Assembly (NCBI RefSeq): GCF_040050925.1
Contig: NZ_CP157390.1
Location: 4,009,718-4,073,717, forward strand
Reading direction: 5' to 3'
Length of the DNA stretch: 64,000 bases
Origin: Leifsonia sp. NPDC080035
GTDB taxonomy: Bacteria > Actinomycetota > Actinomycetes > Actinomycetales > Microbacteriaceae
Shown: piece after piece, positions 51,054 through 59,404 of the stretch
How positions within the stretch are numbered: position 1 is the stretch's first letter
Layout: every line of letters starts with the position of its first letter
Program-made: the position numbers and the translations under genes
Notes under the pieces: model-generated
Told to the model about the DNA's origin: nothing
Database searches by the model: none
The model's input: the letters and a program-made list of their open reading frames with translations, nothing else

Positions 51054-52511
51054 ATGACCGACACTGTCGACGAGGACGTCGCCGCCGACGCGCTCACCCT
51101 CGGGCGCCGCGTCCGGGCGTTCCGGGTGCGGCGCGGCATGACCCTGGAGCAGCTCGCGGACGCCATCGACCGCGCACCGTCGCAGGTCTCCACGATCGAG
51201 AACGGCAACCGGGAGCCGCGGCTCGCACAGCTGCGGGCGATCGCGGCGGCGCTCGAGGTGACGGTCGACGACCTGCTCGCGCCGGAGGCGCCGGACGAGC
51301 GCGCGGCCCTGGAGATCGCGGTCGAGCGGGCGCAACGCGGGCCGGTGTTCTCCTCGCTCGGGATCGCGCCGGTGCGGGTGTCGAAGTCCGTCTCCGACGC
51401 GACATTGCAGGCGATACTGGCGTTGCACCAGGAGGTGGAGCGGCTGCACCGCGAGCGCGCGGCGACCCCGGAGGAGGCACGGCGCGCGAACGCCGAACTG
51501 CGCGCGACCATGCGGGCGCGCGACAATTACTTCTCCGAGCTGGAGGCCATCGCGGCCGACCTGCTCGCGGTCGTCGGGCACTCCGGCGGCCCGGTCTCGC
51601 ACCAGACCGTCGCCGACATGGCCGACCACCTCGGCTTCTCGCTGCACTACGTCGGCGACCTGCCGCACTCCACCCGCTCGGTCACCGACAAGCGCAACGG
51701 ACGCATCTACCTGCCGACCGAGCAGTCGGCATCACGGGACTCCCGCTCGCCCATCCTGCAGGCCTTCGCCTCCCAGCTCCTCGGGCACGAGGAGCCGCGA
51801 AACTACGCGGACTTTCTGCGCCAGCGCGTGGAGACGAACTACCTCACGGCCGCCCTGCTGCTGCCGGAGAAGGCCGCGGTCGGCTTCCTCGCCGAGGCCA
51901 AGAACTTCCGCCGCATCTCGATGGAGGACCTCCGCGACGCCTTCGCGGTGTCGTATGAGACGGCGTGCCATCGGTTCACCAACCTGGCGACGGCACGGCT
52001 CGGCATCCCGGTGCACTTCATGAAGGTGCACGAGTCGGGCACCATCATCAAGGCGTACGAGAACGACTCGGTGGCCTTCCCGTCGGATGCGCTCGGAGCG
52101 ATCGAGGGGACGCCGGTGTGCCGCAGCTGGACGGCGCGCACCGTCTTCGATGTCGCCGACCGGTTCAGCCCGTACTACCAGTACACGGACACGCCGCGCG
52201 GGACGTTCTGGTGCACGTCCCGCATCGAGAAGGCCAAGGAGGGCGACTACTCCGTGAGCGTCGGCGTGCCGTTCGAGCACGTGAAGTGGTTCCGCGGCCG
52301 GGAGACGACGTACCGCGCGGTCTCCCGCTGCCCCGACGAGTCGTGCTGCCGCCGGCCCTCCGGAACGCTCGCGGAGCGCTGGGAGGGCCAGGCATGGCCA
52401 GCCGCCCGCACGCCGACCTCCCTGCTCGCCGCGCTGCCGACCGGCACCTTCCCCGGTGTGGACTCGACGGAGGTCTACGACTTCCTGGAGCGGCACGCCC
52501 CCACGACGTAG
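51054..52511 (+). CDS. ramB: RamB/PrpR-like transcriptional regulator (XRE helix-turn-helix + short-chain fatty acyl regulator domain)
   Basis: 485 residues from ATG 51054. N-terminal XRE helix-turn-helix (LGRRVRAFRVRRGMTLEQLA, SQVSTIENGNREPRL, residues about 11-70). A middle IrrE/DUF955-like region (LLGHEEPRNYADFL, AVSYETACHRFTNLATARLG) follows, then the C-terminal domain with CRSWTARTVF and the cysteine cluster SRCPDESCCRRP. PrpR-type members bind acyl-CoA and an Fe-S cluster through such cysteines. It is divergent from aceA, which it probably regulates in response to acetate or fatty acid carbon. Confidence 0.87.
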   Translation: MTDTVDEDVAADALTLGRRVRAFRVRRGMTLEQLADAIDRAPSQVSTIENGNREPRLAQLRAIAAALEVTVDDLLAPEAPDERAALEIAVERAQRGPVFSSLGIAPVRVSKSVSDATLQAILALHQEVERLHRERAATPEEARRANAELRATMRARDNYFSELEAIAADLLAVVGHSGGPVSHQTVADMADHLGFSLHYVGDLPHSTRSVTDKRNGRIYLPTEQSASRDSRSPILQAFASQLLGHEEPRNYADFLRQRVETNYLTAALLLPEKAAVGFLAEAKNFRRISMEDLRDAFAVSYETACHRFTNLATARLGIPVHFMKVHESGTIIKAYENDSVAFPSDALGAIEGTPVCRSWTARTVFDVADRFSPYYQYTDTPRGTFWCTSRIEKAKEGDYSVSVGVPFEHVKWFRGRETTYRAVSRCPDESCCRRPSGTLAERWEGQAWPAARTPTSLLAALPTGTFPGVDSTEVYDFLERHAPTT

Positions 52512-52564
52512 GCGGGCCCTCACCCCGCCCGCCATCGCTTTGGGAGTTCTTCACGGAGGATCTC

Positions 52565-52705
52565 GTGTCAATGGCGGAATTTGTTGAGACCGATCACGCC
52601 GTCAGCCTGATTCCTGCCCGAATTTCCACCCCTGCCACCCTATCCACGGCCTCACCCTCGCGTCGGTCCCGTCGGGTCTCCCGTGAATCGAGCAGGTCAC
52701 AGTGA
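52565..52705 (+). CDS. Possible small ORF (46 residues)
   Basis: GTG 52565 (or ATG 52571) follows GGAGGA at 52555-52560 at usable spacing. The product starts VSMAEFVETDHAVSLIP and turns into a Ser/Arg-rich tail before TGA 52703-52705. No similarity is recognised. Codon use is less GC-biased at third positions than in neighbouring genes. It could be a real microprotein or a remnant; the ribosome binding site is the only positive evidence. Confidence 0.25.
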   Translation: MSMAEFVETDHAVSLIPARISTPATLSTASPSRRSRRVSRESSRSQ

Positions 52706-52957
52706 GACGCTGCTTCCCCCGCCATCCGGTAAGCGAAGGCGTCTCGAACCGGCAGGGACGCGGAAGCTCTAGCACCGCTCGGCGCCAGCCCCCGAGTCGC
52801 GTTCGCGGCCAGGACGATGCCGGCCCCCTCGCCCAGAAGTGGTCGCGTCGCTCGAGCACCGATACCATGCGCGAGCGCGAGCGCGAGCGCGTTCGCGGCT
52901 GCAAGCCCTCCGATACTGCAACCGTCAACCCGTCATCCTCCGCAGGGCTCACAGCAG

Positions 52958-52995
52958 CCTGGCAGGGGCGATGTATGTTTCCCGCCCCTGCCAGG
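52958..52995. terminator. Perfect 13-bp hairpin downstream of the CWB2 protein gene
   Basis: CCTGGCAGGGGCG (52958-52970) and CGCCCCTGCCAGG (52983-52995) with a 12-nt AT-rich loop. It lies 55 bp beyond the stop of the minus-strand surface protein gene and is its probable terminator. Confidence 0.65.
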
Positions 52996-53049
52996 TGTTG
53001 GTTTCGGTTGCGGCTGAGACCCGTTGTGGTGGGGCCCGCGACGTTGTGG

Positions 53050-55260
53050 TTAGAAGGTGGTGTTCATTGCCTTGAGGTTGTCGTCGAGGACTCCGGTTCC
53101 ACCGAGGAGGTGTCCGTGGGCGAACCCGAGGGAGGCTGCGTAGGACAGGGTGGCGGCGGGCCAGGCGGTCTTCGTGGCCAGCAGCAGCGGTCCTTCGTCA
53201 AGGGTGGCGAGGACGCCGCCGACGAGTGCGTCGGGGAAGTTCCGCCCGGTTGCCACGTAGATGTTCTCCGCACTGCTATAGAAACGCTTGGCTACGGCGA
53301 GGTTGGTCGCGTACCGGTCCATTCCGGCGAGCCGGATGGCGTCGGGGAGGTCGTCCTCGATGGTGTCGGTGATGACGCCGGTGCCGCCGACGACGTAGGT
53401 GGTCGTCGTCTTCAGTTTCGTCAGCTGTGCTTTGGTGGCTGCGTCCACGTTGGTCTTGGTTCCATTGACCAGCAGGATGGGGGCACCGATTTTGCCGGCG
53501 GGGGCTGAGGCGGACAGGGCGTCGGGGTAGTTGACGCCGGTTGCGACGAACGCGGAGGTGGCCCCGTTCGCGAAGGCGCGGTCTGCCAGGAGTCGGGACG
53601 TTTCGTACCGGTCGATGCCGCCGATGCGGGTGACCTTGGTCACTCCGTCGAGCCTGGCCAACTGGCTGGCGACCGAGGCGGATACGGCCCCGGTTCCTCC
53701 GACGACAACGATGCTCGAGGGGTGGAGTCGTTTGAGGGCCGTTGAGGTGGCTGCGGGGATCTTCTTCTGGTCGGTGAGGAGGATCGGCGCCTTCTCACGG
53801 GCCGCGACCGGTCCGGCGGTGAGCGCATCGGGGAAGTTCAACCCCGTCGCCACGTACACGGTGTCGGCCGTGCCCGAGAACCCGTGCTCCGCGACGGCTG
53901 CAGCCGTGCCGTACCGGTCAGGGCCGGCAAGGCGAACCCAATCCGCGGCTGCACTCCATTGGGCGTAGAGAGTGAGATCCGTCGTGAAGGAGAAGGTAGC
54001 ACCGTCCGCGTAGGCGGTGCCGGAACCGTCAGCGGCAGTGTTCCACCCGGTCATCGTATAGCCGGAACGCGTGAACGTGTTCGCACTCAGCGCCGCACTG
54101 ACCGAGGAGGTCTGGTCGGCCAGCTGCCCAGAACCACCGTTGGTGTCGAACGTGACCGTGTGACACAGATTCATCGTCAGAAGACTGACCGTGTTACTGC
54201 CCGCGTTGGGCACATAGATGTGCCTGCCGTCAGAGGTGACCGCCATTCTGGCGGGCTGGGTGCCGACCGGCACCCGGGTGATGACAGCGTTTGTGCTCGC
54301 GTCGATCACGGCAACGGAGCCACCCGAGTAGTCGCTCACATACACCATGTTGCCGTCAGGGGAGACGGCCACTGCGATGGGACTTCCATCCAGATCGACG
54401 GTTCCGATCACCGCCTTCCGGGCTGTGTCGATCACGCTCACGGTACCCGAGCCGACGCTGGGGACGTATGCGCGGCTTCCATCCGGGCTGAAAGCCACTC
54501 CGTACGGGCTGGCGCCGACGGTGATGGCAGCGGTGGAGCTGCGGGTGGCCGTATCGAACACCTGCACCTGCCCGCTGCTCAACACGAGGTAGGCGAACGA
54601 ACCATCCTCGCTGAAACGCATCGCGACGGTCCCAATGGCATCGGCGCTGGAGATGGGGAACGAGCCTGCGACTGTCTTGGTCGTCGTGTCGATCACGTCG
54701 ATCACGCCTCCGAACCCGTACTTGGTTCCAGTGCTATTGACCGAGATGAGATACCCGACATACAGCGTGGTGCCGTCGGGGCTGAGCGCAAACGTGTTCG
54801 GTGTATTGCCCACCGGGATGGTGGCTGTGACGGTATTGGTGGCGGTATCGATCACCGAGACCGTGCCCGGCAGCGAGGAGTCCAGAAGGTAAGAAGCATT
54901 CCTGCTGAGCGCATATACCGTCTTGCCGTCGGGGCTCGTCGCCACCTGAAGAACTTGGTAGCCGGGCAACGTGATGTTGGCCGTGATCGCGTTCGTGCTG
55001 GTGTTGACCACCTGCACCTGGCCACTCACGGAGGCGACATACGCGCGTGAACCATCCGGGAGGAGGGCGATATCCGTGGGCTGGGTGGCTGTGGGAATCG
55101 TGGCGGTCACCTCGTACTGCGGTGCGCAGGGGGCGGGGGCCGCGGTGGCAGTGGCAGCACCGGCGAACACCGACGCTGCTGTCAGGGCCAAGGTGGCCGC
55201 AACACCTGCCGCGATGACCCGTCGGCCGAGCCGTCGTCTAAATGAAGGTCTTTCAATCAC
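53050..55260 (-). CDS. Secreted cell-wall-anchored protein: YVTN beta-propeller repeats, Listeria-Bacteroides repeat, three CWB2 domains
   Basis: 736 residues. The signal peptide ends near Ala42. Residues about 48-370 hold seven or so YVTN-type blades (VSPDGKTVYALS, VIDTATNTVTATIPVG, repeated), predicted to form a beta-propeller. Residues about 372-440 are a Listeria-Bacteroides (Flg_new) repeat (VTFDTNGGSG ... LTLYAQW). Residues about 442-735 are three cell-wall-binding repeat 2 units (RLAGPDRYGTA, RIGGIDRYETS, RLAGMDRYATN). The CWB2 units should hold it to secondary wall polymers, displaying the propeller outside. The start is GTG 55260 with no clear Shine-Dalgarno and a small hairpin (55262-55278) just upstream. 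Confidence 0.9.
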   Translation of the reverse strand: MIERPSFRRRLGRRVIAAGVAATLALTAASVFAGAATATAAPAPCAPQYEVTATIPTATQPTDIALLPDGSRAYVASVSGQVQVVNTSTNAITANITLPGYQVLQVATSPDGKTVYALSRNASYLLDSSLPGTVSVIDTATNTVTATIPVGNTPNTFALSPDGTTLYVGYLISVNSTGTKYGFGGVIDVIDTTTKTVAGSFPISSADAIGTVAMRFSEDGSFAYLVLSSGQVQVFDTATRSSTAAITVGASPYGVAFSPDGSRAYVPSVGSGTVSVIDTARKAVIGTVDLDGSPIAVAVSPDGNMVYVSDYSGGSVAVIDASTNAVITRVPVGTQPARMAVTSDGRHIYVPNAGSNTVSLLTMNLCHTVTFDTNGGSGQLADQTSSVSAALSANTFTRSGYTMTGWNTAADGSGTAYADGATFSFTTDLTLYAQWSAAADWVRLAGPDRYGTAAAVAEHGFSGTADTVYVATGLNFPDALTAGPVAAREKAPILLTDQKKIPAATSTALKRLHPSSIVVVGGTGAVSASVASQLARLDGVTKVTRIGGIDRYETSRLLADRAFANGATSAFVATGVNYPDALSASAPAGKIGAPILLVNGTKTNVDAATKAQLTKLKTTTTYVVGGTGVITDTIEDDLPDAIRLAGMDRYATNLAVAKRFYSSAENIYVATGRNFPDALVGGVLATLDEGPLLLATKTAWPAATLSYAASLGFAHGHLLGGTGVLDDNLKAMNTTF

Positions 55261-55572
55261 GCGAGAACGCTATTCTCGCCCGAAGGGCATCAGGGCGCCA
55301 ACGCTGGGACCTCCGAGCACCGGGGCAGTGCTCTACGTGAGGCGGTCCGGACCAACCAGTGCAGTTCGCGGTCTGGGGGCGCCGGGAGTCTCCACGAGAT
55401 GCTCAAACCTGTAGTCGTCGTGGTTGAACCCCTCGTGCGGATCGCAGCTTTTCATCGCCGGCATCGTTCATCGCGCCGAGTCGGCGCGCCATACCCTGGC
55501 CCGAGTAGTGGCAGTACCCGGCGGACGGGATGCGTGCTGCGATCGTCGCACCATGCTCGCGCCCCGCACGCG
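55261..55572. other. Intergenic stretch between the CWB2 protein gene and the glycoside hydrolase gene
   Basis: No gene is supported on either strand. Two small hairpins are visible: CGAGAA-CGCTA-TTCTCG at 55262-55278, directly before the surface protein start codon, and GAGCAC-CGGGGCA-GTGCTC at 55315-55333. The promoter of the surface protein gene must lie here; I could not place a convincing -35/-10 pair. Confidence 0.4.
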
Positions 55573-57501
55573 CTACTCGAGCACCAGCTCGTGGACCGCG
55601 ACGCCCCACGGGTCGAGGCGCAGTTCCGCGGCCGCATCCCCGTCGAGGGTCCGCAGCTCACCGGCGACGCGCGGCGAGACCGTGACCGGCGACGCGTGCT
55701 CGGAGACGAACACCACGAAGCGGCGCCCGTCGTCGTGGACGAGGGTGTCCACGAAGACCCGCGGGTCGTCGAGGCGCACATCCCGCTCCACATCCGCGAC
55801 CTCGGCGAGCGCGTCGTACAGCCGCCAGGTCTCCTCCGGATTCACCCGCGCCAGCTCGGACGCGAAGAACTCCACCGGGTAGGCGCAGAGCACCGCCCGG
55901 CCCCGGCCGTGGTCCTTCACGACGATCGCGGGACGGCCGTGCGCATCCACAGCCACGACGCGCCCCGAGGTCGCCCGCACCGGCAGGAAGCTCCGGCCGT
56001 TCTCGTTGCCCGCCGCACGGAACGACAGCACCGTTCCGGACGCGATCGAACCGAAGTCCTCCGTGAAGCGCAGCGTCACGACGTCGTCGGTGACCGGCTC
56101 CACCAGTCCGTACGAGCTCTCCATCCGCACGCCGAACAACGGCTCGGTGTTCGCCCACCACGGCCCGCGCTGCACCCCGCTCGAACCGTGCGCGTACGAC
56201 GCGTACACCGTCGCGCCCTGGCCGGCCAGCTCCTCCAGCTGCAGCCAGGAGGTGGCGCAGAGCTGCTTGACCGACGGCAGCAGGTACAGCCCGTAGCCGG
56301 ACGGGATCCCGCCGTCCTCCCGCTCCCGCACCACCGCGACCGGGATGTGCGCCTCGTGCGCGGCCAGGTACGCCTGCTCGCCCGTCGCCACGATGTGCGC
56401 GCGCTCGTCCTCGTTCGTGAACGGGTAGTCGGCCGCGAGGTGCGACGGCACCACGAGCGCAGCATCCACCGCCGCGCGGGTGAGATTCGGCAGGTCGATC
56501 GCGGCCAGGTCCGCGGCGAACCGCGCCAGCTCGCGCAGCGGCGGCTTCGGCGCACCGGTGCGGTCGGTGATGCCGAAGTGCATCTCGAAGGGATGGTGCG
56601 AGTACGGCCGCTGGTCGGCGAGGTCGTCGTAGTCGGTGTTGTTCCATGCGATCCAGCCGGTCGCGCCGGCGAGCAGCGTCGTGTAGAGCAGCTGCCGGTA
56701 GTAGGAGGCGGCGCCCGCGTCCGAGACGAAGTCGCTCGTGAGGCCGAACTCCTCCATCACCACCGGCAGACCGGCGTCACCGCACAGCTCGGCGATGTAC
56801 GCGGCCTTCAGGTGCTGGCGCAGCTGATCCGTCTCCATGCGGTACACGTGCGGGCCGACGAAGTCGGTGAACCCGGCCAGGTCCTGCACCGAGAACCCGT
56901 TGTCGTGCCCCGTGGTCTCGATGCCCCACGCCCCGTCGCCGACCGCGACCGGTTGCGTCCCTCCCCCGGCCCGCACCGCGTCCACCAGCAGCGAAGCCCA
57001 CGCGTCCACGATCGGCCGCGGCGCCTCGCCGCCGTAGATCGGCACCTCGTTCGTCAGCAGCCAGCCGGCGACGGCGGGATGCGCGGCGAACCGCGCCGTC
57101 AGCTCCCGCACGTACCAGGCCTGCCGGCCGACGAACCAGACGTCGCGGTACAGGTCGCGGCCGTCCCGCCACACCGGGTCCCAGTTCTCGCCGGACATGT
57201 GGCCGACGAGGAAGGTCGGCACGGTCGTCATCCCGGTCTCGCTGTGCGCGTCCAGGAAGTCGGCGAAGTTGGCGACGCACTGCTCGTCGAGCGTGTCCGG
57301 CGTCGGGTGGAAGTCGGGCCAGTAGAAGAACGAGCGCGTCATGTTGAGGCCGTGGTCGGCGAGCACGCGCAGCTCCTGGCGCACGACGCCGGAATCGTAG
57401 CGGGACCACATCAGCGGTCCACCGGTGCGCGACCAGAAGTTGGCGCCGAGCCAGACCACGGGGGTCCCGTCCACGGTGAGCAGGGGAGAAGGGCGGTCCA
57501 T
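55573..57501 (-). CDS. Cytoplasmic GH5-like glycoside hydrolase (clan GH-A)
   Basis: 642 residues. A (beta/alpha)8 hydrolase domain fills about residues 1-370: VWLGANFWSRTGGP, MTRSFFYWPDF, the acid/base region WLLTNEVPIYG with Asn151-Glu152, HVYRME and the nucleophile region VVMEEFGLT (Glu250 or Glu251). A domain of Rossmann-like/beta-sandwich type follows to the C terminus. The pattern fits GH5-type mannanases/mannosidases, but the substrate is not certain. No signal peptide, so it should act on imported oligosaccharides. The ATG at 57501 has AAAGGA upstream. It follows the sugar permease genes and is probably part of the same LacI-controlled operon. Confidence 0.85.
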   Translation of the reverse strand: MDRPSPLLTVDGTPVVWLGANFWSRTGGPLMWSRYDSGVVRQELRVLADHGLNMTRSFFYWPDFHPTPDTLDEQCVANFADFLDAHSETGMTTVPTFLVGHMSGENWDPVWRDGRDLYRDVWFVGRQAWYVRELTARFAAHPAVAGWLLTNEVPIYGGEAPRPIVDAWASLLVDAVRAGGGTQPVAVGDGAWGIETTGHDNGFSVQDLAGFTDFVGPHVYRMETDQLRQHLKAAYIAELCGDAGLPVVMEEFGLTSDFVSDAGAASYYRQLLYTTLLAGATGWIAWNNTDYDDLADQRPYSHHPFEMHFGITDRTGAPKPPLRELARFAADLAAIDLPNLTRAAVDAALVVPSHLAADYPFTNEDERAHIVATGEQAYLAAHEAHIPVAVVREREDGGIPSGYGLYLLPSVKQLCATSWLQLEELAGQGATVYASYAHGSSGVQRGPWWANTEPLFGVRMESSYGLVEPVTDDVVTLRFTEDFGSIASGTVLSFRAAGNENGRSFLPVRATSGRVVAVDAHGRPAIVVKDHGRGRAVLCAYPVEFFASELARVNPEETWRLYDALAEVADVERDVRLDDPRVFVDTLVHDDGRRFVVFVSEHASPVTVSPRVAGELRTLDGDAAAELRLDPWGVAVHELVLE

Positions 57502-57521
57502 GATTCCTTTCGGGGCGGGTG

Positions 57522-58361
57522 TCACTTGACGGCGCCGGCCGTGAGCCCGGCGACGAAGCTGCGCTGCAGCAGCAGGAAGGCGACGACGATGGGGATGGAG
57601 ACCACCAGCGACGCGGCCATGATCTGGTTCCAGTAGACGTTCGTCTGCGTGGAGTACAGCTGCAGGCCGACCGCGAGCGTGCGGTTCTCGTCCGTCGTCA
57701 TCACCGACGCGAACAGCACCTCCCCCCAGCTCGTCATGAACGAGTAGATGGCGACCGCGATCAGGCCCGGCTTCGCGGCGGGGAGCACCACGTGCCAGAG
57801 CGCGCCCATCGGGCCGGAGCCGTCCACCATCGCCGCCTCGTCGAGGTCGCGCGGGATGCCGTCGAAGTAGCCGGCGAGCATCCAGATCGAGAACGGCAGC
57901 GCGAAGGTGAGGTAGGTGATGACCAGCCCCCAGCGTGTGCCGACCAGCTGGATGCCGACCGCCTGGTTGATGTTCACGAAGATGAGGAACAGCGGCAGCA
58001 GGAACAGCACGCCCGGGAACATCTGCGTCGACAGCACCGTGGTCGTGAACACCGAGCGGCCCTTGAACCGGTAGCGGGAGACGCCGTACGCGGCGAAGAT
58101 CGCGATGATCAGGCTGAGCACGGTCGCCGAGGTCGCCACGATCAGGCTGTTCACGAAGTACGACGCGAGCGGGACGGTGGTCCACATGTCGATGAACGGC
58201 TGGAAGGTGATGTTCGTCGGCCACCACGTGAACGCGCCCTGCACGTCGGAGAGCGGCTTCAGCGAGGTGGTGACCATCACGTACAGCGGCACGGCCGTGA
58301 ACAGCGTCAGGACGACGATGACCACCCAGCGGAAGACATGGGACGAAGGGGTTTCACGCAT
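57522..58361 (-). CDS. Sugar ABC transporter permease, MalG-like
   Basis: 279 residues with six transmembrane segments. The EAA loop is DGIPRDLDEAAMVDGSGPMGALWHVVLP-like, with the conserved G seen as EAAMVDGSG. The N terminus (SSHVFRWVVIVVLTLFTAVPLYVM) is typical of carbohydrate family permeases. It pairs with the upstream MalF-like permease; the start at 58361 overlaps that gene by 8 bp. The ATPase is not encoded nearby and may be a shared one such as MsiK (inference). Confidence 0.92.
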   Translation of the reverse strand: MRETPSSHVFRWVVIVVLTLFTAVPLYVMVTTSLKPLSDVQGAFTWWPTNITFQPFIDMWTTVPLASYFVNSLIVATSATVLSLIIAIFAAYGVSRYRFKGRSVFTTTVLSTQMFPGVLFLLPLFLIFVNINQAVGIQLVGTRWGLVITYLTFALPFSIWMLAGYFDGIPRDLDEAAMVDGSGPMGALWHVVLPAAKPGLIAVAIYSFMTSWGEVLFASVMTTDENRTLAVGLQLYSTQTNVYWNQIMAASLVVSIPIVVAFLLLQRSFVAGLTAGAVK

Positions 58362-59325
58362 GGCGGTTCCTCCGGTTCAGCACGATCAGGTAGATGCCGG
58401 ACACGATCAGCAGGAAGATCAGCAGCAGCACGCTCATCGCGGCTCCCGAGCCGAAGTTCCAGGTCAGGAACGACGCGTTGTAGATGTGGAACGAGATCAG
58501 GTCGCCTGCCGGCGGCTGCGCATTCCCGAACAGCACGAACGGCGTGTTGAAGTCGTTGAACGTCCACAGGAACATCACCAGCAGCAGCACCGCGTTGACC
58601 GGCCGCAGCATGGGGAGGGTGATCGCGTGCCACTGCCGGAACGGCTTGGCGCCGTCCACAGCGGAGGCCTCGTAGACCTCGTCCGGGATGGACTGGAGCC
58701 CGGCCATCAGCATCAGGAACGCGAACGGCCAGAGCCGCCAGATCGCCACGACGACGATCGAGAGGAAGGCGTTGCCGCCGATCAGCCAGAACGGCTTGTC
58801 ACCGGGCAGCCCCAGGTTGTCGAACAGGAAGTGGTTCACCGCTCCCGTGTCCTTCTGCAGCATGAACTTCCAGGTGATGATGCCCGCGTACATCGGCAGC
58901 GCGTACGGCACCAGGAAAAGGGTGCGGAAGAAGCCGCGGCCGCGGAACCTGCCCTGCAGCGCGACGGCGGCGGCCATCCCGACGCCCCAGGAGATCCCGA
59001 CGACGAGGATGGTGAAGCCGCAGGTGATCAGGAAGGACTGCAGCAGCGCGGCGCCGATCGACGTGTTGAAGTCGAGGGCGACCTGGTAGTTGTGCAGTCC
59101 GACGAACGGGGCCTCGCCCCAGTTGGCGATGTAGAACTTGGTGAGCTGCAGGAAGCTGATCCAGATGCCCGTGAGCATGGGCACGACGTGGATGAGCAGC
59201 TCGAAGAGGATGGCCGGTGCCAGCAGCACCAGCGGCAGCCACCATCCCTTCGGCCGGCGCTTGCGCTTCTTCGCGGGCGCCGGGACCGCGGCCGGGGTGG
59301 TGCGGACGGATGTCGTCGTCGACAT
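58354..59325 (-). CDS. Sugar ABC transporter permease, MalF-like
   Basis: 323 residues. A cytoplasmic basic N terminus (AKKRKRRPKGWW) is followed by six membrane segments and the EAA loop IPDEVYEASAVDGAKPFRQWHAITLP. It forms the channel with the MalG-like permease. The start is ATG 59325 with AGGAGC upstream. It lies 79 bp after the sugar-binding protein gene. Confidence 0.92.
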   Translation of the reverse strand: MSTTTSVRTTPAAVPAPAKKRKRRPKGWWLPLVLLAPAILFELLIHVVPMLTGIWISFLQLTKFYIANWGEAPFVGLHNYQVALDFNTSIGAALLQSFLITCGFTILVVGISWGVGMAAAVALQGRFRGRGFFRTLFLVPYALPMYAGIITWKFMLQKDTGAVNHFLFDNLGLPGDKPFWLIGGNAFLSIVVVAIWRLWPFAFLMLMAGLQSIPDEVYEASAVDGAKPFRQWHAITLPMLRPVNAVLLLVMFLWTFNDFNTPFVLFGNAQPPAGDLISFHIYNASFLTWNFGSGAAMSVLLLIFLLIVSGIYLIVLNRRNRHA

Positions 59326-59404
59326 GAGGCTCCTTCGGGGGTCGGACGGGAGGCCGGTCCCGGCGGCCGGGCGGGATGCACACCCACCCGGCCACCGGAG
59401 CGGA

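Larger units (their letters stand above)
52512..53049. other. Gene-poor 538-bp stretch with a possible small ORF, a short tandem repeat and a hairpin
   Basis: No full gene is supported. It has mixed third-position composition and short frames on both strands. Three things are visible: a small ORF at 52565-52705 with a good Shine-Dalgarno, a CGCGAG hexamer repeat at 52870-52891, and a perfect 13-bp hairpin at 52958-52995. GGGAGTTCTTCAC at 52542-52554 repeats a motif of the 38.9-39.2 kb region. It may be decayed coding sequence. Confidence 0.45.

Noticed and set aside
52870..52891. Short tandem hexamer (CGCGAG) run considered as a CRISPR or satellite.
   Set aside because: Only a few units without spacers; a simple low-complexity stretch.
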